Positions 24,201-36,237 of a stretch of 64,000 nt of DNA are shown piece by piece. The stretch comes from Prinsepia uniflora (Eukaryota > Streptophyta > Magnoliopsida > Rosales > Rosaceae): the NCBI GenBank assembly GCA_032719365.1, contig CM064872.1, positions 68,574,752 to 68,638,751 of the forward strand, given 5' to 3'. Within the stretch, counting starts at the first letter, position 1. The number at the start of each line of letters is the position of its first letter. The translations under genes and the position numbers were made by a program. A model generated the notes under the pieces. That model had not been told where the DNA came from. It made no database searches and saw only the letters and a list, made by a program, of their open reading frames with translations.

Positions 24201-25671
24201 TGCGCATGGAGCTTTGTTGGCCAGCTTCCATGTACGACCAGTACTGATTGATCGGATTATCGAAGCATAACTTCAGGATCCGATACTCTGTGTTTACAGA
24301 ATTGAGGTCGATGCGGATGGGAGACAGGATTTTTCCATCCGGGACGATGGGGCACTTGTGAAATTGGGCCGTTTGTGTGTACCTGCAGTGGCAGAGTTAC
24401 GAGCCGAGATTCTTGAGGAGGTCCATAGTTCGGCCTATGCTATGCATCCGGGAGGTACAAAGATGTACCGTACCCTCCGAAACCATTATTGGTGGCCAGG
24501 AATGAAGAAGGATATTGCCGAGTTCGTAAGCAAATGCTTAACCTGTCAGCAGGTTAAGGCGAAACGGCAGAGACCGTATGGGGCTATGCAGCCACTTCCG
24601 ATTCCCGAGTGGAAGTGGGATCACATCACCATGGACTTCGTCTTTAAGTTACCGAGGACTCAGAGTGGAGTTGACGGAGTATGGGTGATCATGGACCGGT
24701 TAACCAAATCAGCCCATTTTCTGCCAGTTCAGGAGACCTATAAACCTAATCGACTAGCTCAGTTGTTTGTGAAGGAAATCATACTATTTCATGGTACGCC
24801 GGAATCAATCGTGTCCGATCATGATCCGCGTTTCACTTCCAGGTTCTGGCGGAGTTTGCAAGCTACTCTGGGAACAACCCTACGTTTCAGTACTGCTTTC
24901 CATCCACAGACCGATGGACAGTCTGAAAGAACCATTCAGACCCTGGAGGACATGATGAGGTCATGTGTACTACAGTTTCAGGACTCTTGGGATACTCATT
25001 TGCCATTGATGGAATTTGCTTACAACAACAGCTATCAGGCAAGCATCGGGATGGCACCTTATGAGGCACTGTATGGTCGACAGTGTAGGACACCTATCTG
25101 CTGGACGGAGATAGGAGAGCGAACGGCTGTAGGGCCGGAATTGATGGACTTGACCTTGGAAACTGTTCGTGTTATCAAGGAGAGATTGAAGGCGGCACAG
25201 GATCGCCAGAAGAGTTATGCCGATCGACGGATTCGAGACTTGGAATTTGAAGTGGGAGATTTCGTCTTCCTGAAGTTATCACCGTGGAAGGGGATTATCC
25301 GATTTGGTCGACGGGGGAAACTGAGCCCGCGTTTTATCGGACCATATGAGATCGTGGAGAGAATCGGCAGAGTTGCTTACAGATTGGCACTACCTCCAGA
25401 ACTATCTAGAGTTCACGATGTTTTCCACATATCGATGCTACGGAAATACGTACGTGATGCTTCTCATGTACTTGGGGAACAACCTGTCGAACTACGGGGG
25501 GATTTGAGCTTTGAGGAACAACCAGTACAGATCTTGGATCGGAAGGACAAGGTACTACGTCGGAAGACGATCCCTCTCGTGAAGATTCTCTGGAGAAACC
25601 AGAATGTGGAAGAAGCCACATGGGAGCCTGAGGCTCAGATGCGAGAACAATTTCCTCATTTGTTTCTTTGA
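21227..25671 (+). pseudogene. gag-pol of gypsy element (broken)
   Basis: The order is gag (from 21227), a CCHC zinc knuckle (about 22048-22090, CFACGEEGHYASDC), a retropepsin-type protease (about 22320-22370), reverse transcriptase with FIDDIL (about 23335), RNase H (about 23770-24110), integrase with an HHCC zinc domain (about 24420-24560) and a D,D-35-E core, then a C-terminal chromodomain (about 25520-25668). The chromodomain and protein order place it with plant chromoviruses, probably Tekay/Del. Breaks: a frameshift in gag near 21560-21600, a stop at 22942-22944 between protease and reverse transcriptase, and a stop at 24268-24270 between RNase H and integrase. The protease site reads D-A-G instead of the usual D-S/T-G. 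No full polyprotein can be made from this copy. Confidence 0.93.
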
Positions 25672-25690
25672 AATTTCGGGACGAAATTTC

Positions 25691-25705
25691 TTAAGGGGGG
25701 AAGGT
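25691..25705 (+). other. Polypurine tract
   Basis: TTAAGGGGGGAAGGT immediately precedes the 3' LTR. It would prime plus-strand DNA synthesis during reverse transcription. Confidence 0.88.
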
Positions 25706-28281
25706 TGTAACACCCCGGACATTCGAGTACTTTAATATTGTAATTTAATGTATCAATCGACGTTTTTACCCTTGTTAATGGTATGGCCAAATTGTTGACT
25801 TTTTGATTGGTAGGTCAAATGGACCTTGACCAATGACCGTGACGTAGTTCGGGACGTCATGAGTTCATAGACAGGTGGCACGTCCAATTCGGACGATCAG
25901 GGAAAAAGTTATGACTATCGGAAGTTCAGGGGCATTACCGTAAGTTGGACTTCACGGGCGAAAATGTTGACTTTTCGTTTGACAATTAATTTTCACGCGA
26001 CTCAAGGACCGATAGGTAGGTCTCGACGTCCTGAGTCCGTAGACAGGCGGCACGCCGAAATCGGACTTCGTATGGCTGAGTTACGGGTCTAGGAAGTGAG
26101 GGGCATTTTGGTAATTATTGAACCAGGGGCATTTTGGTCTTTTGCCCTGGTTACTGTAGCAACCGCGGGGGAACCATGGACGGCACCACCATGTGCGGTG
26201 GTTCAGTGCACAATTGATTATGCTAATATGTGCTGGAAAGTCTGGGCTGTCTTTTGCTTTTGAACGTGGCCTGAACCGTCCAACCTGCACGATCAAATTG
26301 TTAATTGAAATTCGAAGCTTTCGGGGGACAAATTTCAGTGGACAATTTGGACTTCCACGAGCCTCTGGGACAGCTGAGGTTATTTAAAACTAATTAGCAC
26401 ATGTATGAGCATCACTCTGCCATTAAGAACACTGAGAATTGATGAAGAAAACCAGAGAAACCATTTCGGGCAAAATTGGAGGGAAAATCGGGTTTTAATT
26501 TCTGGTGAGTGTTGGACCAAACCAAGGCCTGGTTTAGTCTTCTGGGAGTGTTTGGAACTCAACCACATCGAAATTGAAGGCTAACAGCCACGGTTGAGCT
26601 AGGACGGAGGCTGCTGTTTTCAGGGAAGTTGCAGAGCTTGGACGACAACCTTCAGGTACTTTCAGACACAATTGATTGTTCATTTTGGTTCGTTTTGATC
26701 CTGTTATGCTTCCTGTGAAGTTAATTGGACAATGGGTTTGAAACCAGGAAGTTCTGGTGATTGACCCGATTGGTTGATCGCGGGTCGATGGGTCGTTTGG
26801 GGATGTGTCGAGGTTGATTTTTGTCACAGAACCTAAATTGGATAGTTAATGAACATGTTAGGATCAAATTGGTTTGAAATCGAGTAAGAATTGATGGGTA
26901 TTCAACCGGGTCGAGCCGCGGGTGGCAGGCCCGTATTACAGACAAACGGGTGAAGGAGGTGACACTGTAGCTGCAGTGTCAGGCGCGTGACTTTCACGCG
27001 CAGCCACTTTGGGCGGCGCGTGAGGGCGCGTTGGACCTTATCTTCGATCACGATCAACATGACTTTTGTTCCCCTCATCATTCTGAACATTTTTGGTGAT
27101 TTAACCATGTTGATCTGAGATAAGCTTTGATGGGTCAGTTTAGGGCCGGTTGCCTCGGGAAACGTGTTGACGATTTCCCCGGGCCGGTTTCTATTTCGGA
27201 CTTTGTGGTTAAACGTTTAAGACTGGTAGTGACCCTTACATGTGATTTGAACTGACAGGAATTGTACGATAATCTCGGTACAGGTCCGTACGCGCAGATT
27301 CGCAGCGGAATCGTACAGTGAGTGGGCCCGTTTTCATTAAACCCTTGCATGCTTAAATGTTTTCTGATTTACTTATATGTTCACATGCTGGAATCTATAA
27401 ATGGTTTTGATGATATTGAGATTTCGGTTATGGCACGTTTCACGGTATTTGGGCATGAGACCCGTTTGATGAAACGTAACGATCGGTTCAGATTTTACCT
27501 ATGTATACATATATGTTTGCATGTGGATATCAATAAAATGTATTTGGTACTGCACTGTATAGATCCTTCCATATTATATTGTCTCCTCCGGATGAGGTAC
27601 CCCGGAGAGGTCACGGACGTCTAGAACGTCCAGCGTCTACGACGCTAAGCATCGGGGATGCTGTAACCAAACAGGGTTCGGGGATTGAACTCGGAAATTG
27701 AGACCCGAGTGGCACGCGTAGCCTTGTGATTGTGACCTTATTGGACGTCAGGGACGTCAGACATCAGGGATGTCGGATTGGAGCGTATAGTGCAGTGGCT
27801 AAAATTATGGTTATGGTTTTATTACATGTCTTATGATTCATATTATATTATTTATGATTTTAAATGATGCTGCATGCATGTTTGGAAAAAGGAGGGGTAA
27901 ATTATATGTTTTACTTATCAAACGATTTTATAAACTTGAGTTTCGGTCCACTCACCCTTAATGTTTTGGTAACCCCTCCAGGTCGTGATACTGAGGTAGA
28001 GGAGGAACCTGAGGCAGAGGCATAGATCTACTTCTGCGTACCTGAATCCCTGCTGGGTGGTGTACCCGCAGGGTATTGTTAGAGTCGTGCTCGCAACTTG
28101 TAATTTCGGATTTCATCCCTTGTTTGACATCTGTTTAATTCGGATTTGTTGTATGACTTTAATTTTGATTATTTATGCATTTGAGGTTTTGAGGTCAAAA
28201 TTGGTATGAATTATTGGGTGTCAGACGGGAGCAGGGCACGTCCCCATATGGTTCCAGAGAGGATCGGGGTGGGTCCTGTCA
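25706..28281 (+). repeat. 3' LTR of gypsy element
   Basis: Same length and termini as the 5' LTR (2576 bp), with scattered substitutions and compensating single-base indels. One hairpin arm has changed (CCAAAC against GTTCGG), so not every stem is kept in this copy. Confidence 0.95.
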
Positions 28282-29516
28282 CCTAAGCTACCCATTCCCC
28301 TACTCCAAACACCTCGACTCAGCCTACAACCCGTCGACTCAACCTCGAACAAAACCCGAACACTTCCCCTGTTTCACGATCCAGCCAACCAGGTCACCCC
28401 CCGTCACGGTGTCGACTTTAAACCCTTCCTAGAACCTCACTGATACTCACCCAACTCACCAAAACTGTCGACTCACTCCCTAAGTCCACGACTTTTGATT
28501 TGAAAATCGACGGTAAAACAGAGCATCGAAAAGAAAACCAGAAATTACCTGGGCTCCGGTCACCGTCGTGAGTTCAGCCGTGAGGACACGACTCCTCCAG
28601 TCCACCTCCAGCCTCTGGACACCTCCACCGGCCTCGAGTGATCGAACACGGCAGCACCACCACGCAAAACTCCTCTCTATTCTCTGTTTTCCCCCTGGTT
28701 TCCCGTGGCTCACAACCGCACACACCCACGACCACTGCACCTCCAAACCTCCCCAACTCACTCACTAACTCTCATTCAATCTCTGCTCACTTTCACCCAC
28801 TCACAAAACTCACACCCTCACCGTGCTTGATCGATTTCTCCCCAATTCCCATTCTCTGTTTTCTCTCTGGGTCGAAGAACACACATACAGGCACCCCCAA
28901 TTATTTGGACCCGTGAACAAAATCCTAGAACCCTCTAGTTCTCCTACACGTGTCACAATCCTCTCCTCTCCCTCAAAAATGTCTCAATCTCAGCCCTCCA
29001 TTTGTCCCTCTCTGTTGCACAAATCCCAAAGTGCAAAAGACCAAAATACCCTTCCTCTTAAGCCAAAATTACCATTTTACCCTTACCGTTTTAGACCCGT
29101 AACTCACACATCCTAACTCCGATGAACACGTGACATCTGTCGTTGAATTCAGGACGACAAAATCTACCTAACGGTCCTAGGTCAACGTTCCAAAACCCGA
29201 TCGTAACAAAAGTCAACTTTTCCCCCTATTTTACCCAAATTACGGTTATGCCCTCAACCTTCCGAACATCATAACTTCCTCCTCGGATGTCGGAATCAGA
29301 CGTGCCACCTGTCTACGGATTCGTGACGTCCTAAACTACGTCCTAATCATCGGTCAATACCCAATTGACCGCCCGAACTAAAAGTCAACTATTTTCCCGA
29401 ACTAGGGGCAAAATCGTCATTCTACCTTAACGGCTCTAGTGCCACCAACTAACCACCAATTAAGCTCACCAATCACCGTCTTAACCTTAATTCCCAGGAC
29501 GGGTCATTACAATTAG

Positions 29517-30589
29517 GGTTAACACTATAAATTCAAACATCCATGTTTCCTATCCTGTGCGCACAAGTTGCGACCCCCTTAGTTTTAACCCTTTTGAGTC
29601 CACATTAAGCCTTTCTTTCATCACTATGATTATCTAGATACTTGAGCTTAGTATAGATATCTTTTACCTTTGTTCCAAGGACTCGGTTGAAGATATAAAG
29701 ATTGTGTAAGGAGAAAATGATGATGTTGAAAATACTTTTATGTGAATTATTTGGATTTACCTACTCAAGCTTTATTGTATTGTTGACACATGTTATTACC
29801 TTGATAAAAAAACCAAAAAAAGAAAAGAAAAAAAGTTGCGTCTCTATCAAGGTAATAAGGTTTGGTTATGTAATGTTTGAGTTAAGTCCCTTACATTCGT
29901 AAATCCGACACAAAGAATGATTGTGAGGCCCAACATGATGGAATTAGGCCTATGTTCGAATGGATGGATTACTGACATCATTGCACTAAGGTTGGGAAGT
30001 TATGATACGTTTTGGGAGTCTATTGAGTCTTGGAACGAATTGAGCACCACTTGTCTTATATTTTCCTTGCCTCTAAACTTAGCCCCATTACAACCTTCAT
30101 AAAGACCTTATGATCCTTAAGATGGTAAATTTTGATTAAGTTGAGTTAATCACTTGAGTAAGCTTATAGTTTTGGTTCATTTGTGCAAGTATGTTTTGTT
30201 TTTATCTTGAGGTATTTGTTTGAGATTTTGCAAAAGTACTTCATTTCGATTATGTGAGTATTTCTCACTTACTTTGAGTGCAAACACAAACCCTCACAAA
30301 TTGAGTGAATTTATTAGTGCATATCCTTGTAAGTTGATTCATACTTGTCTTAGTCATGTAGAGATCAATTTCACCATATTTACTCATTATCTTACTTGTT
30401 GAAACATTTTGTTACCATGTATTAACTCTTGAATTCCATATACTTAAATGCTTTAAGTGAAATTTTTTTATGCCATAACTATAATAATGAATTAATTGAG
30501 ACAAATTGGTTAAAGGTTTACTTGTTTTGAATTTTTAGTTTAATTTTAGGATTTTCTAGGGACTAGCAAAGTTTAAGTGTGGAGGTATT
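29517..30589 (+). other. Internal region of LARD-like element, right part
   Basis: Continuation of the LARD-like internal DNA after the nested insertions. It is non-coding; short frames such as 29702-29902 show no recognised domain. The purine tract TTTAAGTGTGGAGG (about 30573-30586) precedes the 3' LTR. Confidence 0.75.
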
Positions 30590-32139
30590 TGATAGGTCTT
30601 CAATTAAACATTATTTTATATTATTTTATACCTTTTATACTTGACTTTTATTATTAAATTAATAAACAATTGGAGAAAATAATATATTTTATGGGATTTT
30701 TGCAGAAATAAATAAAGCATGAAATTCAGAGCATTTCGGCGAAAGAATCATCCCAATCTGAGTTTTAACGAAAAATATATGACTAAAAGAAGGGAGGCCA
30801 CCGAAATTTGCTTTGAATTTCAGTGGAAAACTGCTGAAATCTAGAAGCCCAAGCCAAAAATCAGCATCTTTCCCCAAAATCAGCATCTTTTCCCCAAAAT
30901 CCACCAAATCTCATCATTTCCATCACTTCTTCATGTCTTATTTTATTGTTATTGTTATATTTTAATTTTGTACTTTTATTTAAACAATTGTGGCACTCCC
31001 TCTATAAATAGGGAGGCTATTTCATGTATTTGGAGTGTCCCCATTTTCCCCATTTTGTTTCTCCTTTTAGTTTAGGTTCTTATATTTTCTCTTTAGTTCT
31101 TCTCTTCTTTTAGTTCATTTTCTTTATTTTGTTCTTTATTTTTGGGGACCATTTTAACTTCTTGTAGATTTTCTTAGTAATTAGTTTCTTTTTAATTCTT
31201 ATTCTTAATTTATGTTATTTTTATGTTATTTCTTAATTTCATTTCTTCTTTACTTTGTTCTTGTGATATTTCTTTGAGATCTCTTAAACACATTTTTATG
31301 ATTTCCTTAAGAAATACCTAGGCCAAGTAATTCTAAGGCAATTCAAGAGTTTTAAGACCGAATTCCTCGTATTTCTTCCTCCATCTTCACACGGTTCTGC
31401 CTGCTGTCAGGGTTCCTTGTGAAAAATCATGTTTTTCTACTTAAACTCTTGTTATTGTTTCAGTTTTACTTATAATGCAATATTTGTGTTGGTATTTTCT
31501 TTCTAACATTTGTAAGTATGAATACAATCTTCATGTGTTTTACTTTCTGAATTTCTTTTATTTCATATGTTTTAGTGCTCTATACTTCAATTTGATGCTA
31601 AGTGTCGGCCGCTGTCGGTGCACTTAGTATTTGATTGAAGAGATTTTAATGTCGGCCGTTGTCGATGCATTTAATCACAAACAAAAGGTAAACCATATGA
31701 TAAGTGTCGGCTGCTGTCGGTGCATTTATAATATGAAAAACGTATGCATATAAGGGAGATGATGAAGGTAAAATATCGTGATTGTTTTAATATTTACAAT
31801 TATTAGAGTGTTGGTAAAAATATGTGTTTAAAGAAAGTTCATTAGTACAAAGGTTAAAGTAGAAGTAGAATTAAGTATTTAATTATTTTTACTTGTTTTT
31901 TTTATTTTATTCTCTATTCTTTAATTCTTTAATTCTTTGATTATTTTATTCTTTAATTCATTAATTTATTCATTATTCTTTTATTTATCATTCTTCTCAC
32001 TAACATATTATTAATGTTCCCTAATCTCCTCGGTTAAGAACGATCCCTATTTACCAATACTACATCTACACAAAAAAAGTTTAAATTGCATAACACTCAA
32101 ATTACGTGTTTAATTTAATGCGTAGTTTGAGCGTTGTCA
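30590..32139 (+). repeat. 3' LTR of LARD-like element
   Basis: Second LTR copy, about 130 bp shorter than the first because of contraction of the T-rich stretch near its end. The TATA-like TCTATAAATAGGG box and the three constant-loop hairpins are present. Confidence 0.88.
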
Positions 32140-32691
32140 GTGGTCCTCTGCGCGTGGGGTCCCGCCTGCAAGGACTCCTTCAAGCTCTAGCGAGTCGACC
32201 TGTTTTCCTAGTTTCGGGTCACCCTACTCGTGAGCATAACCCGGTCATTTCCTCGCCGTTTTACGTCCAAATTGGACGTTCTAATAGTCCATTTGAATCG
32301 CCTTGACTCCAAGAAGAGTTCTATGAGATGTAAAGCAGAAGAGACTTACCTGAAATCACAGTCTGAATGTTGGAGTAATTGGCTATGGCTTCCCAGTCAT
32401 GGCGTTGGCAGCCTCTAAGTCCCAACTCGCTTCCTTTAGTCTCAGAAGCATCGTATGACCTTCACAAGCACCTCGACGTGCTAGTTCATGTGTTTCAGGC
32501 TCGAAACTATGAGCCCGATTACAAGAGCTCACGGGTTCGTAGCTTTCCTTTCCAATTTTTTTTTTGTCTACACCACCTTATCAGTCTCTCACCCTTTTCT
32601 CCCTTTTCTTTCTCTTTCCCTGCCTCTCTCTTTGGTTTTCTCTGTGTTTCTCTTTTTGGTCAGCTTTGGCCTCTTGTTACTAAATCCCCCC

Positions 32692-32694
<3 letters not shown>

Positions 32695-32753
<59 letters not shown>
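32695..32753. repeat. (CA)n microsatellite
   Basis: Long AC dinucleotide run in the right piece of the outermost solo LTR. The two overlapping open frames through it are artefacts. Confidence 0.95.
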
Positions 32754-32756
<3 letters not shown>

Positions 32757-33199
32757 CAAACATATAAACTAAGTTGGTGAGGGAGAGATTTGGCAGGAAA
32801 ACTGAAGAAAAATGAAGAAGGTTCTAGAAAATACTAGGCCTTTCTCTCAAAATTACCAAAATGACCTTAGTGGCAAAATGACCAAAATGCCCCTAATCTT
32901 TTTCTAATCCATAACGAATTCATTTGACTTCCAATTTTGGCGTGTCTCCTTTCTACGAATTCATAACCCTAAGACCTTCATAATAGTCTTCTCGGAATTC
33001 TCAAATGATGTTCATAGTAAAAAAGTCAACTATTTGACTTTTCAAGGAAAAATCGTCTTTTTACCTTTTTATTTTCCAAATTTTATATTTCCTCAAGATC
33101 CAAGCCGTTACATTACCTTCCTTACTAGGGCCCTGGGTTCGAAGCCCTTTGTTGTCAGTTGTTGATTGATTTCCCTTTTTATCCATTCCTTCCAATTTT

Positions 33200-33625
33200 T
33201 TAACAAAGGTTGGCCCTATTTTTTCATATATATTTTGTTTCTTCCAATTTTAGATATATTTGTACTTACTTTATCATTTTTTTCCATTGAATAAATATTA
33301 TGTTTATTGTTATGTTTATAATTATATTAATATTTAATTATAGTAATTCACTTCAATTTATGTTTATGTTTAAAATTTTATATTATTAGTTATCGTTAAA
33401 ACCATATTGTATCATATTATTCGTCATATATTTATTATATTAAAATCATTTTATAATTTTAATATAACCATTATTAAGTACTTATATTTTTCCCAAAATT
33501 TTATTAAATTTTTTTAATTTTTAAACTAAATTATAGTTATTTTTATTGATCGTAAACGATATTGATATCGATATATCTATACGAAAATTTAATTAGCGAT
33601 ACAATATTTGGATCGAAGGTATCTA
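33200..33625. repeat. AT-rich dispersed repeat, copy D
   Basis: Partial copy. The TTTATGTTTATGTTTAAAAT block, the ATATTGTATCATATTA block and the final AAACGATATTGATATCGATA block occur in the same order as in copies A-C. Confidence 0.5.
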
Positions 33626-34075
33626 TGACTCCAGCTGGCCACCGCTTGACTACCCAATGGCGGTTAACGGTAGATTAAAATACAATAATGGAGCTCCTCG
33701 ACTTTCAGCTAATAAGAACGCGCCACCGCACAGACGCAACCGCGGTAAAAACCCATCTCCTGAAAAGCACTCAAACTAAACCCTACATTCGTTCCTGCAA
33801 AAGGTGCTTCTTCCCAAGTAAAAAAATTTCAAAACCTTACATACACACATTGACATTCGGATCCTCACCGTCCGTACTACCTCTCTCAGTCCACCGCACA
33901 AGACCAGATTATCATTTACGCATCAGAATTCCGACCCGAGTTCATTTTCTTAAATTTTTTTTTTATAATTTGTATTTAATTTTTATTTTTGGAGTTCTGA
34001 ATCTGATTTTGTGGAATTGGGGGGAGGGGTTTGGATTTCGATCATGTATTGGGAACCTAAACCATAAATCGATCA
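33626..34075 (+). promoter_or_regulatory. Presumed promoter and 5' UTR of the GT43 gene
   Basis: The region between the dispersed repeat and the GT43 start codon has mixed composition unlike the flanking repeats. No single TATA box or transcription start can be chosen. The open frame at 33688-34131 overlaps the start of the real gene in another frame and is rejected. Confidence 0.35.
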
Positions 34076-36237
34076 ATGGCGTCGATCCGGCGAACACTGT
34101 CGCCGGCGTATCGAGACCGACAGTACGTTAACGGCGGCGGCGGGTCTCCATTTTCAGTATCATCGCCGTCGCAGAAGTTTATTCCCAGCTCCAGATACTC
34201 ACCATCTTTTCCGTCTGCGATAATTGCCTTCGCCGTCGCTGTCCGACGCTTCGTAGCTGGACTTCTGTTCAACCGACCTAATCGCAAAGGCCAGCAATGG
34301 CGTCGAGCTTTCTACAGTTGCTTACTCTTCTTCTTCCTAGGGTTTGTGCTTGGTTTATTACCGTTTGGCCACGTGGAGGACGACGATGAGATTCGAGGTC
34401 GCAGCTTTAGTTTCGACATCAAGCCTTCTCACGTCAATGTTCAATTCGACAACGACAACGCGGATCGCGTGAGTCTCGGCGTGGTGGAGAAGAGAGGGGA
34501 TTTGGTGCCGAGAAAGCAGCTGATTATTGTGACGCCGACGTACAGCCGGGCACTGCAGGCCTATTTCTTGAACAGACTGGGGCAGCTGCTGAAGCTTGTA
34601 CCCCAGCCACTGCTTTGGATTGTGGTGGAGGCAAATGCGGCGTCTTTTGAGACCGCCGAGATTTTGAGGAAAAGCAGCGTGATGCATAGGCATTTGGTAT
34701 GTGGCAACAACTCGACTAGCGCTAAGGACCGAGGCGTGTATCAGAGGAACACGGCGCTGGAGCACATTGAGCGGCATAGGCTTGATGGAATTGTTTACTT
34801 CGCCGATGATGATAATATATACACCCTTGACTTGTTTGATCGATTGAGAGACATTAGGTATTCATCTTCTCAATTCAGCTTCATTTCCATTTCCAATCAC
34901 TTATTTTTTTGCTTCTGTTTGTTTTGTCTTCATATACGTCTTTAGAATAATAGTTTACTGCAATTTTAACAGTTGAAGCTACTTGGGTTTGTTTCCTTTT
35001 TCGAATTCATACAGAAGAATGCATAGCTGGGCCAGTTTTTCCCTTTACGAAATTGCATTTGGTAAATATGCGTTATTAGTTGATAGATTTTGATACTGGT
35101 ATAACATCTCTTAATAGCTTCAAATAAACATGAACAACTGACCATCCTTACTATCTATATGTAGTGGAACATGTAAAGTTCAATGCTTTCATTTTTGTTT
35201 CTTTGTTCAATTGTATGATTTTCATCCAAGCCCCTTTCGTCGTTTTTCTTGTTCTTTTTGCATCCATATTTCAGTGTCTTTTACTAAATTAAATCTTCAA
35301 CGGGAGAGATGTGAATGTAGCTTGCTTAATCACATTTATAGTACGTGAGTAAGAAAGACAAAAACTTTCCTCTCAGCCCTCCTTGGTTGAAAAATAGATG
35401 AGACGCAAGAGTTGCTCCTGTGACCATGTTGGATCCAACAAACGATTTCGCTTAAAAGAGAGTGAATAAAACAACTGTTACTGAATTTGTTCTGTCTATT
35501 TGAGAAACTTTCAAATATTGGTTTTCATGACCGCATTTTGTTCATTTCTTAAGTCTATAACTTGGCTTCTCCTATTAGTGACTCATTGTGTTTGCCAAAT
35601 TTCGTAAATGTCAATTGCTCTTCTTATGAATTTTATGCTGCCTTACCTTTTTTCGTTCTCTCTAACTAATTCATGGTTTTGACTGAATTGTTTTGTAGCC
35701 GGTTTGGAACTTGGCCTGTTGCAATGTTAGCACCAAGCAAAAACAAGGCCATGTTGGAAGGTCCAGTATGCAATGGGAGCCAAGTAATTGGATGGCATAC
35801 AAATGAGAAAAGCAAGAGACTTCGTAGGTTTCATGTTGATATGTCAGGGTTTGCTTTTAACAGCACAATTTTGTGGGATCCAAAGAGATGGCACCGCCCC
35901 ACTTCTCCAATTCGACAATTAGATACAGTGAAGGAGGGTTTCCAAGTAAGGATCCTCTCATCCTATGTTTTTTGGCTTATCAATTTCTCATGTGCTTGTC
36001 ATTTTGCAGTGTCGTATTGTATCTTCATGCACTGACATCATTGCTTCCCCTTTTTATCTCCAGGAGACCACTTTCATTGAACAAATAGTGGAAGATGAAA
36101 GGCAAATGGAAGGTACTCCAGCTGGTTGTTCGAAAGTTATGAACTGGCATCTTCATTTGCAAGCTCATAGTCTCGGTTATCCCAAAGGCTGGCAACTTGA
36201 GACGAACCTTGATACTGTTCTTCCCGTTACAAGATAG
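34076..36237 (+). CDS. GT43 family probable xylosyltransferase, IRX9H-like
   Basis: Three exons, 34076-34857, 35699-35945 and 36064-36237, joined by GT-AG introns, encode 400 residues; the known family members are close to this length. The start MASIRRTLSP is characteristic of IRX9H-type proteins. A single membrane anchor spans about residues 78-97 (type II, Golgi), followed by a stem and the GT43 catalytic domain beginning near residue 147 (LIIVTPTYSR). The acidic DDD metal-binding motif is at about 244-246. A C-terminal MNWHLH motif is retained in exon 3. By family knowledge, IRX9/IRX9H proteins act with IRX14 and IRX10 proteins in elongating the xylan backbone of plant cell walls. The start codon is the first ATG in frame with the conserved N-terminus. 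The gene looks intact and converges with the symplekin gene. Confidence 0.93.

Larger units (their letters stand above)
18520..28281 (+). mobile_element. Complete Ty3/gypsy chromovirus-type element (Tekay/Del-like, TSD CCTAA)
   Basis: The 9762-bp element has two 2576-bp LTRs, a Met-type primer-binding site, a gag-pol region ending in a chromodomain and a purine tract directly before the 3' LTR. CCTAA flanks it at 18515-18519 and 28282-28286. The LTRs differ at roughly 25-30 sites by eye (about 1%), indicating a recent insertion. The gag-pol frame is broken, so it is not autonomous now. It lies inside a related solo LTR of opposite orientation. Confidence 0.95.
16841..29511 (-). mobile_element. 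Solo gypsy LTR, third nest level (TSD ATTAG)
   Basis: The plus strand begins TGTCAGGACCCACCCC and ends GACGGGTCATTACA. ATTAG flanks both sides (16836-16840 and 29512-29516). Removing the inserted gypsy element and its duplicated target leaves 2904 bp. It shares the LTR layout, the CAAAGTGGCTGCGCGTG phrase and the hairpin cluster with the 3511-6547 solo LTR, and is related to the gypsy element that later inserted into it. The piece at 28287-29511 contains only LTR DNA; its several open frames are not supported as genes. Confidence 0.85.
12543..32139 (+). mobile_element. Large non-coding LTR retrotransposon (LARD-like, TSD GTGGT)
   Basis: LTRs lie at 12543-14221 (1679 bp) and 30590-32139 (1550 bp), both beginning TGATAGGTCTTCAATTAAAC and ending TTGTCA. 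The target duplication GTGGT is intact at 12538-12542 and 32140-32144. The primer-binding site is tRNA-Asp type and a purine tract precedes the 3' LTR. Discounting the nested insertion at 16841-29516, the element is about 6.9 kb with about 3.7 kb of internal DNA that contains no gag, protease, reverse transcriptase or integrase reading frame. A purine motif TTTAAGTGTGAGGG at about 16299 resembles those of Tat/Athila gypsy elements, a likely source lineage. It would have to use enzymes of a partner. Confidence 0.88.
11914..33112 (-). mobile_element. Outermost solo LTR of the four-level nest (TSD TTACC)
   Basis: The left piece (11914-12542) begins AGACAGGACCCGTCC and the right piece (32145-33112) ends AAGCCGTTACA, the reverse complement of a TGTAACGGCTTGG...-type LTR. 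The first base appears mutated from the expected T. TTACC flanks both ends (11909-11913 and 33113-33117). Without the inserted DNA it is 1597 bp. It is split by the LARD-like element at 12543-32139. The right piece carries the (CA)n run and CT-rich DNA. Confidence 0.8.

Noticed and set aside
28214..29116. Cluster of overlapping frames on both strands
   Set aside because: They lie within the solo LTR (16841-29511) and have no recognised domain; C-rich composition keeps frames open.
29513..29522. Telomere-like TTAGGGTT
   Set aside because: A single occurrence overlapping the ATTAG target duplication; no array.
33688..34131. Frame of 147 codons overlapping the GT43 start
   Set aside because: It runs in a different frame through the likely 5' UTR and the N-terminal codons of the recognised protein.
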